A program made the translations under genes and the position numbers. This document shows positions 47,759 through 55,470 of a stretch of 64,000 nt of DNA, piece after piece; the stretch's first letter is position 1; each line of letters opens with the position of its first letter. The DNA is taken from contig JACKFB010000010.1 in NCBI GenBank assembly GCA_020632695.1, forward strand, positions 124,001 through 188,000. Reading direction: 5' to 3'. The DNA comes from Deltaproteobacteria bacterium (GTDB lineage Bacteria > Myxococcota_A > UBA9042 > PHBI01 > JACKFB01). Under the pieces are notes generated by a model. The model was not told the origin of the DNA and ran no database searches. It saw only the letters and a program-made list of their open reading frames with translations.

Positions 47759-48289
47759 TCAGCCCTTCTCGGCCAGCGCCTTGAGGTTGGCGAGTCCCTC
47801 CACGAAGTCCTTGCCGACCATCTCATCCATGTCGGTGAAGATGCCCATCAGCTTCATCATGTAGGGGCTGTCGCCGTCCATCGCCCAGGTGACCTCGGTC
47901 TCCTGGCCCTTGGGCGTCAGGGTGAAGGTCACCGTGTTGACCGACTCCCAGGGCTCGATGAAGTGGAGCTTCTCGACCAGCTTGGAGTTGGGCTTGGACT
48001 CGATGATCTCCATCGTGCCCTTGCCGACGTCGTCGTTGCCCGACCACGAGTACACGGCGCCCTGGCCTCGCTCCGCGCCGCTGTAGCTCTTCGTCATGGT
48101 GGGATCCAGCTTGTCCCAGGGCGACCACTCGCCCCAGTTGTGGAAGTCCTCGAGGATGGCGAAGATCTTCTCCGGCGGCGCCTTCACCAGCGTCGAGCGC
48201 TCGACGTGAAAGGTGTCGGGGCGGGTGGCCGCGAAGGCCAGCAGCCCGGCGATGAGCACCACCAGGACGATCGCGATCTTCTTGACCAT
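47759..48289 (-). CDS. SRPBCC-family (polyketide cyclase/START-like) membrane-anchored protein
   Basis: The 176-residue protein has an N-terminal membrane helix (KKIAIVLVVLIAGLLAFA) and a START/Bet v1-like domain: FHVERSTLVKAPPEKIFAILEDFHNWGEWSPWDKLDP, YSWSGNDDVGKGTMEI, TWAMDGDSPYMMKL. The LEDFHNWGEWSPW part is the usual SRPBCC signature. These domains bind hydrophobic ligands; ligand unknown. The ATG at 48289 has GGAGG at 5 nt, better than the TTG at 48301. Confidence 0.88.
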   Translation of the reverse strand: MVKKIAIVLVVLIAGLLAFAATRPDTFHVERSTLVKAPPEKIFAILEDFHNWGEWSPWDKLDPTMTKSYSGAERGQGAVYSWSGNDDVGKGTMEIIESKPNSKLVEKLHFIEPWESVNTVTFTLTPKGQETEVTWAMDGDSPYMMKLMGIFTDMDEMVGKDFVEGLANLKALAEKG

Positions 48290-48383
48290 CTCTCCCTCCA
48301 ACGTCGCGCCACCGCGACCTCCGAGCCGAACTCCGGCGGTCCGCTCGCCCTGAGCGGAGCCCGCGCCGACCGCAGCCGGCGCA

Positions 48384-49484
48384 TCACTTCTTCTTCTTCG
48401 ACTTCTTCGTCGAGGCTTTCGCCGTGGCCTTGCTCGGCGCCTTCGACGCGGCCTCGCTCGGCGCCTTCGCGGCCTTCGCGGCCTCGCTCGGCGCCTTCGC
48501 GGCCTTGGCCGGCGCCTTCGCGGCCTTGGCCGGCGCCTTCGCGGCCTCGCCCGGCGCCTTCGCGGCCTTCGACGCGGCCTCGCCCGGCGCCTTCGCGGCC
48601 TCCTTCGGCGCCTTCGCGGCGGCCTCCGTGCTCGCCCCCGCGTCCGGCGCCGCCTCCCTCCGCAGATGCAGCAGGCGCCACTCGCCGTCGTCCACGGTGC
48701 TGACCAGCGCGAACTGGGAGAAGGTCTCGATGACCCGCTCGGCCTCGGCCCCCGGCATGGCGGTCACCACCAGATCGCCGGTCGCCCGCTCGATGAGCGC
48801 CGGCGCCATGTCACAGACGATGTCGGCCAGGATGTTCGCCACCACGACGTCGAAGGGCCCCGGGACCTGCTCGACCTTGCCGGCCATGAAGCGGGCGCGT
48901 CCTGCCACGCCGTTGCGCAGCGCGTTGGCCTGCGCCACCCGCACGGCCTGGGGGTCGATCTCGACGCCGACCGCCTCCGAACCCAGCACCGCCGCGGCGA
49001 TGGCCAGGATCCCCGAGCCCGCGCCCACGTCCAGCACGGTCGCCCCCGGCCGCGCCGCGAGGCACGCGTCCAGCAGGCGCAGCGCCGCCCGCGTCGTGGG
49101 GTGCGCGCCGGCCCCGAAGGCCAGCGCCGGGTCGACGCTCAGCCAGGCCGGGCGGCCGTCCTGGGGCTTCGTCGCCCACACGGGGTAGACGCCGATGCGC
49201 TCGGACAGCGCCTGAGGCAGGAACACCGCGCGCCAGCCGTCCTCCCAGGCGCCCTCGACGTCAGCCCGCGTGCGCAGCCGCGCGTCGCGTGCGTCCAGGT
49301 TCGACAGCCAGGCGCCCACGGCGTCGACCAGCGAGAGGTCGGGCGCTCCCTCGAAGCTGGCGACCAGCGCCGGGCTTCCCTCGCCGCCACCCGGCGCCGC
49401 CTTGCCGCCGCGCGCCTCGAGCAGGTTGCCCAGGGCGGACAACGCGGCCGAATGGGTGTCGATGCCGACTTGCCAGGCACACAT
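48384..49484 (-). CDS. prmA: Ribosomal protein L11 methyltransferase PrmA with histone-H1-like tail
   Basis: Residues 1-278 are PrmA: the ferredoxin-like N-domain, VDPALAFGAGAHPTTR, SAM-binding LDVGAGSGILAIAA, VGVEIDPQAV, and VVANILADIV. PrmA trimethylates ribosomal protein L11. Residues about 279-366 are an extra Ala/Lys/Pro/Ser tail of repeated KAPxEAAKA units ending in SKKKK, not a normal part of PrmA. It looks like the C-terminal tails of eukaryotic histone H1 and bacterial H1-like proteins. The corresponding DNA (48384-48650) is an imperfect tandem repeat. The tail is in frame with no gap, so it is a true fusion. Confidence 0.9.
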   Translation of the reverse strand: MCAWQVGIDTHSAALSALGNLLEARGGKAAPGGGEGSPALVASFEGAPDLSLVDAVGAWLSNLDARDARLRTRADVEGAWEDGWRAVFLPQALSERIGVYPVWATKPQDGRPAWLSVDPALAFGAGAHPTTRAALRLLDACLAARPGATVLDVGAGSGILAIAAAVLGSEAVGVEIDPQAVRVAQANALRNGVAGRARFMAGKVEQVPGPFDVVVANILADIVCDMAPALIERATGDLVVTAMPGAEAERVIETFSQFALVSTVDDGEWRLLHLRREAAPDAGASTEAAAKAPKEAAKAPGEAASKAAKAPGEAAKAPAKAAKAPAKAAKAPSEAAKAAKAPSEAASKAPSKATAKASTKKSKKKK

Positions 49485-49592
49485 GGACTTCTCCCGAACA
49501 GCCGTGGTGGTCGCGACGCGTGCGGCCCAGGATGACAGCCCCCGTGGCCGCGGGCAACTCGCCCCGGCAGCGGGCGCCAGGCGCTCACCCGG

Positions 49593-50351
49593 TCAGAGGA
49601 CGCCGGGGACCAGGGCGCGGCGCTCGGGCGGGTAGTCGGCGAACTTCTCGCGATACCAGCGGTGGTTGGCGACCGCCCGCGGCACCAGGTTGGCCAGGGT
49701 GAAGAGGAAGAAGGCCAGGCCCGAGAGCGACCAGCTCGCCAGGGCGAAGCCGCCCCACTCGATGAGCTCGCCGAAGTAGTTGGGGCACGTGATGTAGCGG
49801 TAGAGGCCGCCCTGGGGGATGCGGTAGCCGGTCTCGCCGGGGGCGCGCAGCCGCAGCAGCACCGTGTCGGCGTGCAGGTTGATGCCGAGGCCCAGGACGA
49901 AGAGCGCGACGCCGACGAGGTAGTGCGGCGGCGCCTGGGCGATCGGCGGGTAGGCGCCGAGCTCGGAGAGCCAGCGGGCGTTGGTCCAGGCGTTCACGAG
50001 CTGGAAGGAGAAGGCCATCAGGGCGACCACCACCGGCATCGTGCGGCCGGCGGCGCGCAGGCGGAACGGGAAGATGAAGGTGCGGTGGACGTAGTGGACC
50101 TGCCAGAGCACGCACAGCGAGAGCGGGACGAGCTCCAGCGCGCGGGAGCCCTGGACGTAGATCCAGAGGAAGAGCAGCACCGCCGGGCTCTCCATCACGA
50201 TCCAGCCGAGCCGGGCCGGCATCGTGGGCCCCCACCCGGCGCGCGCGTGCCGGCCGTAGGGCGCCGTGATGAAGACCAGCGCCAGCAGGGCCACGACGCC
50301 GCAGCCGATGACGCCGAAGCTGAGGGCGCGATAGAGTTCGAGCTCGGTCAC
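49593..50351 (-). CDS. Membrane protein of the 3-oxo-5-alpha-steroid 4-dehydrogenase (DUF1295-like) family
   Basis: The 252-residue protein has five to six membrane helices and the C-terminal signature GLYRYITCPNYFGELIEWGGFALA. In steroid 5-alpha-reductases and enoyl reductases this region binds NADPH. The PNYF.GE..EW pattern is highly conserved. The start is GTG at 50351. Substrate could be a sterol, an isoprenoid or a fatty enoyl; sterol-making pathways exist in some myxobacteria but no other sterol gene lies here. It diverges from the M18 aminopeptidase gene. Confidence 0.87.
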   Translation of the reverse strand: MTELELYRALSFGVIGCGVVALLALVFITAPYGRHARAGWGPTMPARLGWIVMESPAVLLFLWIYVQGSRALELVPLSLCVLWQVHYVHRTFIFPFRLRAAGRTMPVVVALMAFSFQLVNAWTNARWLSELGAYPPIAQAPPHYLVGVALFVLGLGINLHADTVLLRLRAPGETGYRIPQGGLYRYITCPNYFGELIEWGGFALASWSLSGLAFFLFTLANLVPRAVANHRWYREKFADYPPERRALVPGVL

Positions 50352-50479
50352 CGTGGACGCTCCTGCGCAGGGCTCCGAGCCTCCGGTGTGCGCCGGGCCC
50401 TGTCAACGCGAGCAGGCGCGGGACCCTGGCCGCGCAGGGCCGCCGTGGTGTAGATCAAGGGCGACCCTGGAGGGAGCCC

Positions 50480-51796
50480 TTGACCGTCCGCCCGCACCCC
50501 ACCACGCAGGATCTGCTTCGCTACATCGACGCCAGCCCGACGCCGGTCCATGCGGTGGCCGAGACGGCGCGCCGACTCGACGCGGCCGGGTTCTCGCCGC
50601 TGGCCGAGGGGGCGCGCTGGACGCTCGCGCCGGGTGACGCGCGCTACGTCGTCAGGGGCGGCAGCGTCCTGGCCTTCCGGGTGGGGACGGCCCCGGCCGC
50701 CGAGGCCGGCTTCCGCATCATCGGCGCGCACACCGACTCGCCCAACCTGCGCCTGAAGCCGCGGCCCGACCTGGACGCCCACGGCTACCGCCAGCTCGGG
50801 GTCGAGACCTACGGCGGCCTGCTGGCCTACACGTGGCTGGACCGCGACCTGGGCCTGGCCGGCGCGGTCCTGCTGCGCGACGACGCGGCGCCCGGCCGCA
50901 CCGCGACCCACCTGCTGCGCATCGACCGCCCGATCCTGCGCATCCCCTCGCTGGCGATCCACCTGGACCGCGAGGTCAACTCCGGCGGGCTGAAGCTGGA
51001 CTTCCAGCGGCATCTGCCGCCGGTGCTCGGGCTCGAGTCGGCTGACGGCGCCCAGGTCTCGGCGGGCACGCTGCGGCGCCTGCTCGCCACCGAGCTGCAG
51101 GTCGAGCCCGAGCGCGTGCTCAGCTTCGACCTGGCGCTCCACGACACGGTGCCCGCCACGGTGGGCGGGCTCGACGGCGAGTTCATCTTCGCGCCGCGCC
51201 TGGACAATCAGGCCATGTGCCACGCGGGCCTCAGCGCGCTGCTTCGGGCGGCGCCGGCCGCCGCGACCCAGCTCCTCTGTCTCTACGACCACGAGGAGAT
51301 CGGCAGCGGCTCGGCCACCGGCGCCGCCGGCAGCATGGCCGTCGAGCTGCTGCGCCGCCTGGCCGAGGTCGAGGGCCCGGGCGCCACCTCGGGCGGCCTG
51401 CCTCGCGCCGCGGCGCACTCCTGGCAGGTCTCCGGCGACATGGCCCACGCCCTGCACCCCAACCACAGCGACCGGCACGAGCCGCGGCACCAGCCCGGCC
51501 TCAACCGCGGCCCGGTCATCAAGGTGAACAGCGCGCAGAAGTACGCGACCACCGCCGAGACCGCCGCGCTCTTCGAGGCGCTCTGCGTCGACGCCGGCGT
51601 ACCGTCCCAGCGCTTCGTCACCCGCACCGATCTGGCCTGCGGCTCGACCATCGGGCCGATCTCCGCCGCCCAGCTCGGCATCCGCACCGTCGACGTGGGC
51701 AACCCGATGCTCTCGATGCACTCGGTGCGCGAGCTGGCCGGCGCCCACGACCCCGAACCCATGACCGAAGTGATGACCCGCTTCTTCGTCTGCTGA
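50480..51796 (+). CDS. apeB: M18-family aspartyl aminopeptidase
   Basis: The 438-residue protein carries the M18 metal ligands and motifs: GAHTDSPNLRLKP, LDNQAMCHAG, YDHEEIGSGSATGA, DMAHALHPNHSDRHEP, and RTDLACGSTIGP. M18 enzymes are large cytoplasmic dizinc aminopeptidases that remove N-terminal Asp or Glu. Length is as expected. The start is TTG at 50480, preceded by a strong GGAGGGAG site; no ATG fits. Confidence 0.93.
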   Translation: MTVRPHPTTQDLLRYIDASPTPVHAVAETARRLDAAGFSPLAEGARWTLAPGDARYVVRGGSVLAFRVGTAPAAEAGFRIIGAHTDSPNLRLKPRPDLDAHGYRQLGVETYGGLLAYTWLDRDLGLAGAVLLRDDAAPGRTATHLLRIDRPILRIPSLAIHLDREVNSGGLKLDFQRHLPPVLGLESADGAQVSAGTLRRLLATELQVEPERVLSFDLALHDTVPATVGGLDGEFIFAPRLDNQAMCHAGLSALLRAAPAAATQLLCLYDHEEIGSGSATGAAGSMAVELLRRLAEVEGPGATSGGLPRAAAHSWQVSGDMAHALHPNHSDRHEPRHQPGLNRGPVIKVNSAQKYATTAETAALFEALCVDAGVPSQRFVTRTDLACGSTIGPISAAQLGIRTVDVGNPMLSMHSVRELAGAHDPEPMTEVMTRFFVC

Positions 51797-51966
51797 GAGG
51801 GTATTGGCATATGCTCCCGTCGCCTGGCTGGCTCACGCGATTCCAGGCGCTTCCGAGCCTCGGTGTCATGCAAGGAGCATGCGCCCTCGGCTCGTAGGTG
51901 CCTGGAGCCACGTCGCTGACGCCAGACCCGGTCCGCATGTGTCGACACGCTCCGAGGATCCGCGCC

Positions 51967-53634
51967 ATGAACACCGCACCCGCCGCTCCAGGCCCGCTGG
52001 GCACCCACGAGGTCACCAACCAGCCTCCGCCGCTGGCGGACTTCAACGCCTTCGAGGACGACCTCCCGCTGGTCGAAGCCCTGGAGCGCGAAGGCGGCGG
52101 CTGGGCCACCGATCGCGCCCGGGCCTTCGGCGCGCGGGCCGGCAGCGCCGAGGTGATCGAGTGGGCCCGCCTGGCCAACGAGAATCCGCCGAAGCTGCGG
52201 GCATACGACCGCTTCGGCCACCGCATCGACGAGGTCGAGTTCCACCCGGCCTACCACCACCTGATGAGCCTGGCCGTGGAGCACGGCGTGCACTCGCTGG
52301 CCTGGACCGGGCCCGAGGGGCACTCGCACGCCGGGCGCGCGGCGCTGCAGGTGCTCCAGGCCCAGGCGGAGGCCGGCACGGGCTGTCCGATCACGATGGC
52401 CCACTCGGGCATCCCGGCGCTGCGCCACCAGCCCGAGGTGGCCGCCGAGTGGGAGCCGCGGCTGCTCACCACCCGCTACGACCCGCGCATGATCCCGGCC
52501 AGCCAGAAGACCGGCGCCATCATGGGCATGGCGATGACCGAGAAGCAGGGCGGCTCGGACGTGCGCGCCAACACGACCCGGGCCACGCCCATCGGCGCCG
52601 GCGGGCCGGGCGGCGAGTACGAGCTGCTGGGCCACAAGTGGTTCTGCTCGGCGCCCATGTCGGACCTCTTCCTGACGCTGGCCTGGTCCGAGGGCGGGCT
52701 GTCCTGCTTCCTGGTGCCGCGGTGGACCCCCGACGAGCGCCGGAACCCCTTCTACATCCAGCGGCTCAAGGACAAGCTCGGCAACCGCTCCAACGCGTCG
52801 AGCGAGATCGAGTATCGGGGGACCTGGGCGCGCATGGTGGGGGCCGAGGGGCGCGGGGTGCCGACCATCATCGAGATGGTCAACCACACGCGGCTGGACG
52901 TTGCGCTGGGGGCTTCGGGGCTGATGCGGCAGGCGCTGCGTCACGCGCTGCACCACACGGCACACCGCTCGGCCTTCGGGAGGCTGCTGAGCGAGCAGCC
53001 GCTGATGCAGAACGTGCTGGCGGACCTCGCGGTCGAGACCGAGGCGGCGGTCGCCATGTCGATGCGGGTGGCGCGCGCCTTCGACGAGGGGCAGACCGAT
53101 CCGGTGCAGCGGGACTTCGCGCGCATCGCCACCGCGGTCGCCAAGTACTGGGTCTCCAAGCGGGTGGTCGGCGTGGTGGCGGAGGCGCTGGAGTGCCATG
53201 GCGGCGCGGGCTACGTCGAGGAGTGCGCGATGGCGCGCATCTACCGCGAGGCCCCGCTGGGCAGCATCTGGGAGGGCAGCGGGAACGTGCAGTGCCTGGA
53301 CGTGCTTCGAGCCATGCACAAGAGCCCGGGCGCGGTGGACGCGTTCTTCGGCGAGCTGGCGCTGGCCCGCGGCGGGGACGCGCGCCTCGACGCGCACGTG
53401 CAGACCCTGGGCGAGCGGCTGCGGGATCCCGGCGACTTCGAGCGCAACGCGCGCCGGCTGGTCGAGGGCATGGCGCTGGCGCTCGAGGGGGCGCTCCTGG
53501 TGCGGCACGCGCCCGCCGCGGTCGCCGACGCCTTCTGCGCGTCGCGGCTCAGCGACGACTGGGGGCGCGAGTACGGCAGCCTGCCGCGGGGCGTGGACCT
53601 GGCGGCGCTGGTCCGGCGCGCATCCGCCACGTGA
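51967..53634 (+). CDS. aidB: AidB-like acyl-CoA dehydrogenase
   Basis: The 555-residue protein parallels E. coli AidB along its length: NQPPPLADFNAFEDD, RLANENPPKLRAYDRFG, FHPAYHHLM, GMAMTEKQGGSD, LGHKWFCSAPMSD, RLKDKLGNRSNAS and YREAPLGSIWEGSGN. AidB is an FAD-binding acyl-CoA-dehydrogenase homolog induced in the adaptive alkylation response; it binds DNA and is thought to protect against alkylation. The ATG at 51967 has GAGGAT upstream and gives an N-terminus equal to the family. About 170 bp without a gene precede it. The next gene, an SDR, is 55 nt downstream. Confidence 0.92.
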   Translation: MNTAPAAPGPLGTHEVTNQPPPLADFNAFEDDLPLVEALEREGGGWATDRARAFGARAGSAEVIEWARLANENPPKLRAYDRFGHRIDEVEFHPAYHHLMSLAVEHGVHSLAWTGPEGHSHAGRAALQVLQAQAEAGTGCPITMAHSGIPALRHQPEVAAEWEPRLLTTRYDPRMIPASQKTGAIMGMAMTEKQGGSDVRANTTRATPIGAGGPGGEYELLGHKWFCSAPMSDLFLTLAWSEGGLSCFLVPRWTPDERRNPFYIQRLKDKLGNRSNASSEIEYRGTWARMVGAEGRGVPTIIEMVNHTRLDVALGASGLMRQALRHALHHTAHRSAFGRLLSEQPLMQNVLADLAVETEAAVAMSMRVARAFDEGQTDPVQRDFARIATAVAKYWVSKRVVGVVAEALECHGGAGYVEECAMARIYREAPLGSIWEGSGNVQCLDVLRAMHKSPGAVDAFFGELALARGGDARLDAHVQTLGERLRDPGDFERNARRLVEGMALALEGALLVRHAPAAVADAFCASRLSDDWGREYGSLPRGVDLAALVRRASAT

Positions 53635-53689
53635 CCGCGGCGCGAACGACACGCGCGCGAACCCAGGCCTCGCCTCCGGAGAGACACCG

Positions 53690-54523
53690 ATGACCCAGCT
53701 CGCAGGCAGCATCGCCCTCATCACCGGGGGCGCCAGCGGCATCGGGCGCCTCATGGGCCTGGAGCTCGCGCGGCGCGGCGCGCGGGTGGTCGTGTGGGAC
53801 CTGGACGCCGCCGCCCTGGACGCCGTGGTCAGCGAGCTGGACGGCGCCACCGGCCGGGCCTCGGCCGGGATGGTCTGCGACATCTCGGACCGCCACGCCG
53901 TCTACGCCGCCGCCGAGCGCGTCCGCGCCGAGGTGGGGCCGGTGGACATCGTGGTGAACAACGCGGGCGTGGTCAGCGGGCGCCCCTTCCAGGAGCTGTC
54001 CGACGAGGCGATCGAGCGCACCTTCCAGGTCAACACCCTGGCGCTCTTCTGGACCGCCAAGGCCTTCCTGCCCGGCATGGTCGAGCGGGGCCGGGGCCAC
54101 ATCGTCACCATCGCCTCGGCCTCGGGCCTGGTGGGCGTGCCGCGCCTGGTCGACTACGCCGCCAGCAAGCACGCGGCGGTGGGCTTCGACGAGTCCCTGC
54201 GGATGGAGCTGCGCGAGACGGCGCCCGGCGTGAAGACCACGGTGGTGTGCCCCTACTACATCGACACCGGGATGTTCGCCGGCGTGCGCACGCGCTTCCC
54301 AGCGCTGCTGCCCATCCTCGAGCCGGGGCCCACCGCGCGCCGCATCATCGACGCCATCGAGGCCGACGAGGAGCGCCTGATCCTGCCGCCGTCGGTCCGC
54401 CTGCTGCCCGTCTTCCGCGCGCTGCCGACCGCGCTCTTCGACCGGGGCGCCGAGTGGTTGGGCGTGACGGCCTCGATGGACGCCTTCCACGGCCGCGGCA
54501 AGGGCCCGCGCTCCCGCCCCTGA
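53690..54523 (+). CDS. Short-chain dehydrogenase/reductase, retinol-dehydrogenase-like
   Basis: The 277-residue protein is a complete classical SDR: TGGASGIG cofactor loop near residue 12, NNAGVVSG, catalytic Ser in ASASG, YAASK catalytic Tyr-Lys, and VVCPYYIDTGMF. The long C-terminal segment (LPPSVRLLPVFRALPTALF) resembles the DHRS/RDH10 type of membrane-associated SDRs acting on lipophilic alcohols. The Asp after the second strand (VWDLD) suggests NAD preference. The ATG at 53690 has GGAG eight bases upstream. Confidence 0.92.
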   Translation: MTQLAGSIALITGGASGIGRLMGLELARRGARVVVWDLDAAALDAVVSELDGATGRASAGMVCDISDRHAVYAAAERVRAEVGPVDIVVNNAGVVSGRPFQELSDEAIERTFQVNTLALFWTAKAFLPGMVERGRGHIVTIASASGLVGVPRLVDYAASKHAAVGFDESLRMELRETAPGVKTTVVCPYYIDTGMFAGVRTRFPALLPILEPGPTARRIIDAIEADEERLILPPSVRLLPVFRALPTALFDRGAEWLGVTASMDAFHGRGKGPRSRP

Positions 54524-54546
54524 GCCGCAGACCGGCGAACCCGCGC

Positions 54547-55398
54547 TCAGGCGATGAGGTGCCCCGGGGCCGGGATGTTGTCACCGCCCACCACCGGCCC
54601 GACCGGCACGTAGGGCGGCGCGAAGGTGGGGATGGGCCCCTTGCCCATCACCAGCATGATCTGCTGCGACGCCAACCAGATCAGGAACCCGATGGCGATG
54701 GGTGTGGCGAGCGAGAGCGCCATCGCGTCGAACTGCTTGTCGGGATCGTCGAGGCTGAAGGCGTCCAGCATCGCGCCCTGGAGCATCTTCGGCGTCATCT
54801 TGGCCATCATCGGCGACGGGCAGGTGATGAGCGGCATCGGGATGTTGGGCATCGGCGGCGCCATCGGCCCCGGGAAGGCCGCGAAGGCCGGGTACCAGGG
54901 CAGGCCGGGCACCATGACCTTGCTCTGCCACTCCTTGAAGCACTTGGAGATGCCGGCCGCGCAGGCGTCGCGCCACTTGGCCATGTTGCCGCTGAAGCTC
55001 GCCGTCTGCGGCGCGTTCTTCATGTTCGATTCGAGCTCGGGTCCGTCCAGGCAACCGGGGGTGCCGATGGCACACACCGCCATCACCTTGAGATCCTTGA
55101 ACTTCGCCTGCAGCCGCCACATGTCGTGCGAGAACTTGAAGGCGTCGAGCATCGCGTGGGCGAAGTCCTTGAACTGCTTGCCCACGTCCTTGCACTGGTC
55201 CACGTGGTACTTGTTCACCGACGCGCACCAGAAGTAGCAGAGCGGCACTGGCGGGACCGCCAGCTCGTTCTTCTTGAACGCGTCCGGGTACTGCTTGCCC
55301 CCCTCACCGGTGGGCTGCGACCAACCGACGGGGAGCACCTTCTTCTGCGCCACGAACATCAGGTCGCAGAGGATCGGGATCACGTTGATGGGGGGCAC
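54547..55398 (-). CDS. Hypothetical protein, Cys- and Met-rich
   Basis: The 283-residue product is not recognised. The start is GTG at 55398 with a perfect AGGAGG six bases upstream, suggesting strong translation. There is no signal peptide. The N-terminal half has nine cysteines (for example CYFWCAS, CKDVG, CAIGTPGC). The C-terminal half is Pro/Met-rich with one hydrophobic helix (IAIGFLIWLASQQIMLVMG) and a Gly/Pro end PVGPVVGGDNIPAPGHLI. The composition, with Met, Phe and Lys higher than its neighbours, is unusual here. A membrane-penetrating or secreted effector-like role is possible but not shown. Same strand as the following large unknown gene, 72 nt downstream of it. Confidence 0.75.
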   Translation of the reverse strand: MPPINVIPILCDLMFVAQKKVLPVGWSQPTGEGGKQYPDAFKKNELAVPPVPLCYFWCASVNKYHVDQCKDVGKQFKDFAHAMLDAFKFSHDMWRLQAKFKDLKVMAVCAIGTPGCLDGPELESNMKNAPQTASFSGNMAKWRDACAAGISKCFKEWQSKVMVPGLPWYPAFAAFPGPMAPPMPNIPMPLITCPSPMMAKMTPKMLQGAMLDAFSLDDPDKQFDAMALSLATPIAIGFLIWLASQQIMLVMGKGPIPTFAPPYVPVGPVVGGDNIPAPGHLIA

Positions 55399-55470
55399 GG
55401 GAGACCTCCTCTGGCACGGATGAAGGCGGTATCCGACCCTGAACGCTGACCCCTCGAGACCGGGTCCAGG

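Noticed and set aside
51807..51825. TGGCATATGCT as a sigma-54 promoter before aidB
   Set aside because: The -12 TTGC element is absent at the required spacing.
54547..54620. PAAR-like tip protein reading of the Gly/Pro-rich C-terminus
   Set aside because: The PAAR repeat and zinc ligands are not visible; only the general Pro/Gly pattern is similar.
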